Source: Oscillospiraceae bacterium (GTDB taxonomy: Bacteria; Bacillota; Clostridia; Oscillospirales; Ruminococcaceae). Taken from it: DNA of 6,048 bases. Location of the stretch: contig JAIEDJ010000325.1 in NCBI GenBank assembly GCA_029068025.1, positions 1 to 6,048 on the forward strand, given 5' to 3'. The notes beneath the pieces were generated by a model that saw only the letters and a list, made by a program, of their open reading frames with translations, was not told where the DNA came from and searched no databases. Made by a program: the position numbers and the translations under genes. This document shows positions 5,158 to 6,048 of this stretch, in pieces (positions within the stretch are counted from its first letter, which is position 1; every line of letters starts with the position of its first letter).

Positions 5158-5167
5158 GGAGGACGTT

Positions 5168-5950
5168 ATGGAAAAGAATACAAAAAGATCCTCCTCGGGA
5201 GTATGGCAGAAAATTTTGCGCTGCGGCGTTATTTCGTGGATAATTATTATCACGGTGTGGGGACTGGGTTCACTCGCGTATGACGAATATTTTCTCCCGA
5301 GCCCCAAGGAAACGCTGGACAGCCTGCTCCTGCTGATAAAGAACGGAACGCTCTGGGCGGACATCGTTGCCAGCGTAGGCAGAGTTGTCAAGGGCTGGCT
5401 TCTGGCTATTGTATTCGCGGTGCCGTCGGGACTGCTTATCGGAAACTTTAAGCACGTTCGCTGGCTCGTGGAACCGATACTCAGCTTTTTCAGATTTGTT
5501 CCCGCGATCGCGCTGACAACGCTCTTTCTGATGTGGTTCGGGGTCGGCGAGGAATCAAAGGTCGCGCTGATCTTCTACGCGTCGTTTTTCCCGATATTCG
5601 TAAATACCATAGCGGGCGTTGCGACAACAGACAAATCGCTTGTTGAGGCGGCTTCGTGTATGGGCGCGAAAAAGGCGAGAACATTTTTCACGGTCGTCAT
5701 TCCGTCGGCGGTCGCGAACGTTTACACGGGCATTCGGCTGGGGCTCAGCTCATCGTTTATCTGCGTTATCGCGGCGGAAATGCTGGTCGGAAGCAACGGA
5801 CTCGGATACCTTATCAACAGCTCAAAGCTCTACTATAAAACGAGCTGGGCATTCGCGGGAATAGTTACCCTGGCGGTGATCGGATTCCTCGCGGACAGAC
5901 TTTTACAATTCGCCGGAAAGAAGCTTTTGAAGCACTTCGGCGTAAAATAA
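5168..5950 (+). CDS. ABC importer permease, SsuC/TauC-like
   Basis: A membrane permease of 260 residues of the family serving sulfonates, taurine, nitrate and related small anions. About six hydrophobic segments are visible, near residues 20-37, 74-94, 104-125, 131-151, 180-206 and 222-243. The cytoplasmic coupling (EAA) loop is EAASCMGAKKARTFFTVVIP (160-179), with the conserved E, A, G and IP. Flanking blocks FRFVPAIALTTLFLMWFGVGEE and AAEMLVGSNGLGYLI match SsuC/TauC/NrtB proteins. The start is ATG 5168, five bases after AAGGAGG (5156-5162); the frame extends upstream to 5114 but that part lies inside the ATPase gene. Only one permease gene is present so far, so the channel is probably a homodimer, unlike the CysT-CysW pair that goes with a true CysA. 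The family is firm; the substrate is inferred from context. Confidence 0.93.
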   Translation: MEKNTKRSSSGVWQKILRCGVISWIIIITVWGLGSLAYDEYFLPSPKETLDSLLLLIKNGTLWADIVASVGRVVKGWLLAIVFAVPSGLLIGNFKHVRWLVEPILSFFRFVPAIALTTLFLMWFGVGEESKVALIFYASFFPIFVNTIAGVATTDKSLVEAASCMGAKKARTFFTVVIPSAVANVYTGIRLGLSSSFICVIAAEMLVGSNGLGYLINSSKLYYKTSWAFAGIVTLAVIGFLADRLLQFAGKKLLKHFGVK

Positions 5951-5971
5951 ACAAAAGGCAGGAGAATTATT

Positions 5972-6048
5972 ATGAAGATAAAGAACATTTTGAAAACTCT
6001 CACAGCCGTGCTCGGCATTTCGGTGCTGCTGACGGGCTGCGCGAACGC
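5972..6048 (+). CDS. Lipoprotein, probable substrate-binding protein of the ABC importer (3' truncated by window edge)
   Basis: Only the first 25 codons are inside the window. They encode a lipoprotein signal peptide: a lysine-rich start (MKIKNILK), a hydrophobic core (about 10-20) and a lipobox LLTGC with the lipidated cysteine at 23. The start is ATG 5972, seven bases after AGGAG (5960-5964) and 21 bp after the permease stop. In Gram-positive importers the solute-binding protein is a membrane-anchored lipoprotein, and its gene commonly neighbours the ATPase and permease genes. An SsuA/TauA/NrtA-like protein is therefore expected. The mature domain, which would show the ligand class, is not visible. 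Confidence 0.8.
   Translation, partial: MKIKNILKTLTAVLGISVLLTGCAN

Noticed and set aside
5114..5167. ATG at 5114 as permease start
   Set aside because: It lies within the ATPase coding region without a ribosome site, whereas ATG 5168 follows a perfect AAGGAGG and gives a normal N-terminus for the family.
4027..5391. 454-codon open frame on the minus strand opposite the ABC ATPase and permease genes
   Set aside because: It spans two genes with unmistakable ABC motifs on the other strand and their junction, and shows no domain of its own. It is a shadow frame.

Overview
The window looks like a chromosomal stretch from a low-to-mid GC Firmicute of the class Clostridia, perhaps an Oscillospiraceae/Ruminococcus-like gut organism. 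The class is suggested by the Clostridium-type NifU with a cysteine-rich tail, strong AGGAGG-type ribosome sites, AT-rich promoters of the TTGACA-N17-TATAAT type and long intrinsic terminators. The genus is only a guess. Almost everything after the first 350 bases concerns sulfur: making cysteine, mobilising its sulfur into Fe-S clusters, thiol redox chemistry and import of a probable sulfur source.

Layout. (1) 1-352: 3' end of a FecE/BtuD-type ABC ATPase (iron-complex or cobalamin uptake family) and its terminator. (2) 353-3422: a plus-strand unit cysK-nifS-nifU with a near-consensus promoter, a 150-base leader, and a 121-bp palindromic repeat between nifS and nifU. It ends at a 15-bp-stem terminator shared with the next, convergent gene. 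(3) 3421-3816: a minus-strand thioredoxin-like gene (CAHC active site) with a perfect-consensus promoter. (4) 3817-6048: a divergent plus-strand ABC importer operon, made of a CysA-like ATPase with C-terminal TOBE-like region, an SsuC/TauC-like permease and the first 25 codons of a lipoprotein binding protein. It is preceded by a perfect-consensus promoter and a leader encoding a 17-residue peptide with two Cys codons.

Two regulatory patterns stand out. First, all three sigma-A promoters in the window (cysK, thioredoxin, ABC importer) are followed at the expected transcription start by a 26-bp dyad of the form CATAnnAA-N10-WTTnTAWG. A fourth related dyad lies upstream of the cysK promoter. 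This looks like the operator of one sulfur regulator; a CymR/Rrf2-type protein is the obvious candidate by function but is not proven. Second, the ABC importer leader carries a peptide, MFNLEKAICQNVRFARC, whose last codons can pair with the ribosome-binding site of the ATPase gene. This suggests cysteine-dependent translational attenuation on top of transcriptional control.

Read together, CysK would supply cysteine, NifS would take sulfur from it and pass it to NifU for Fe-S assembly, and the ABC importer would bring in a sulfur source when cysteine is short. The thioredoxin-like protein could serve a reductive step. The shared operator links these units.
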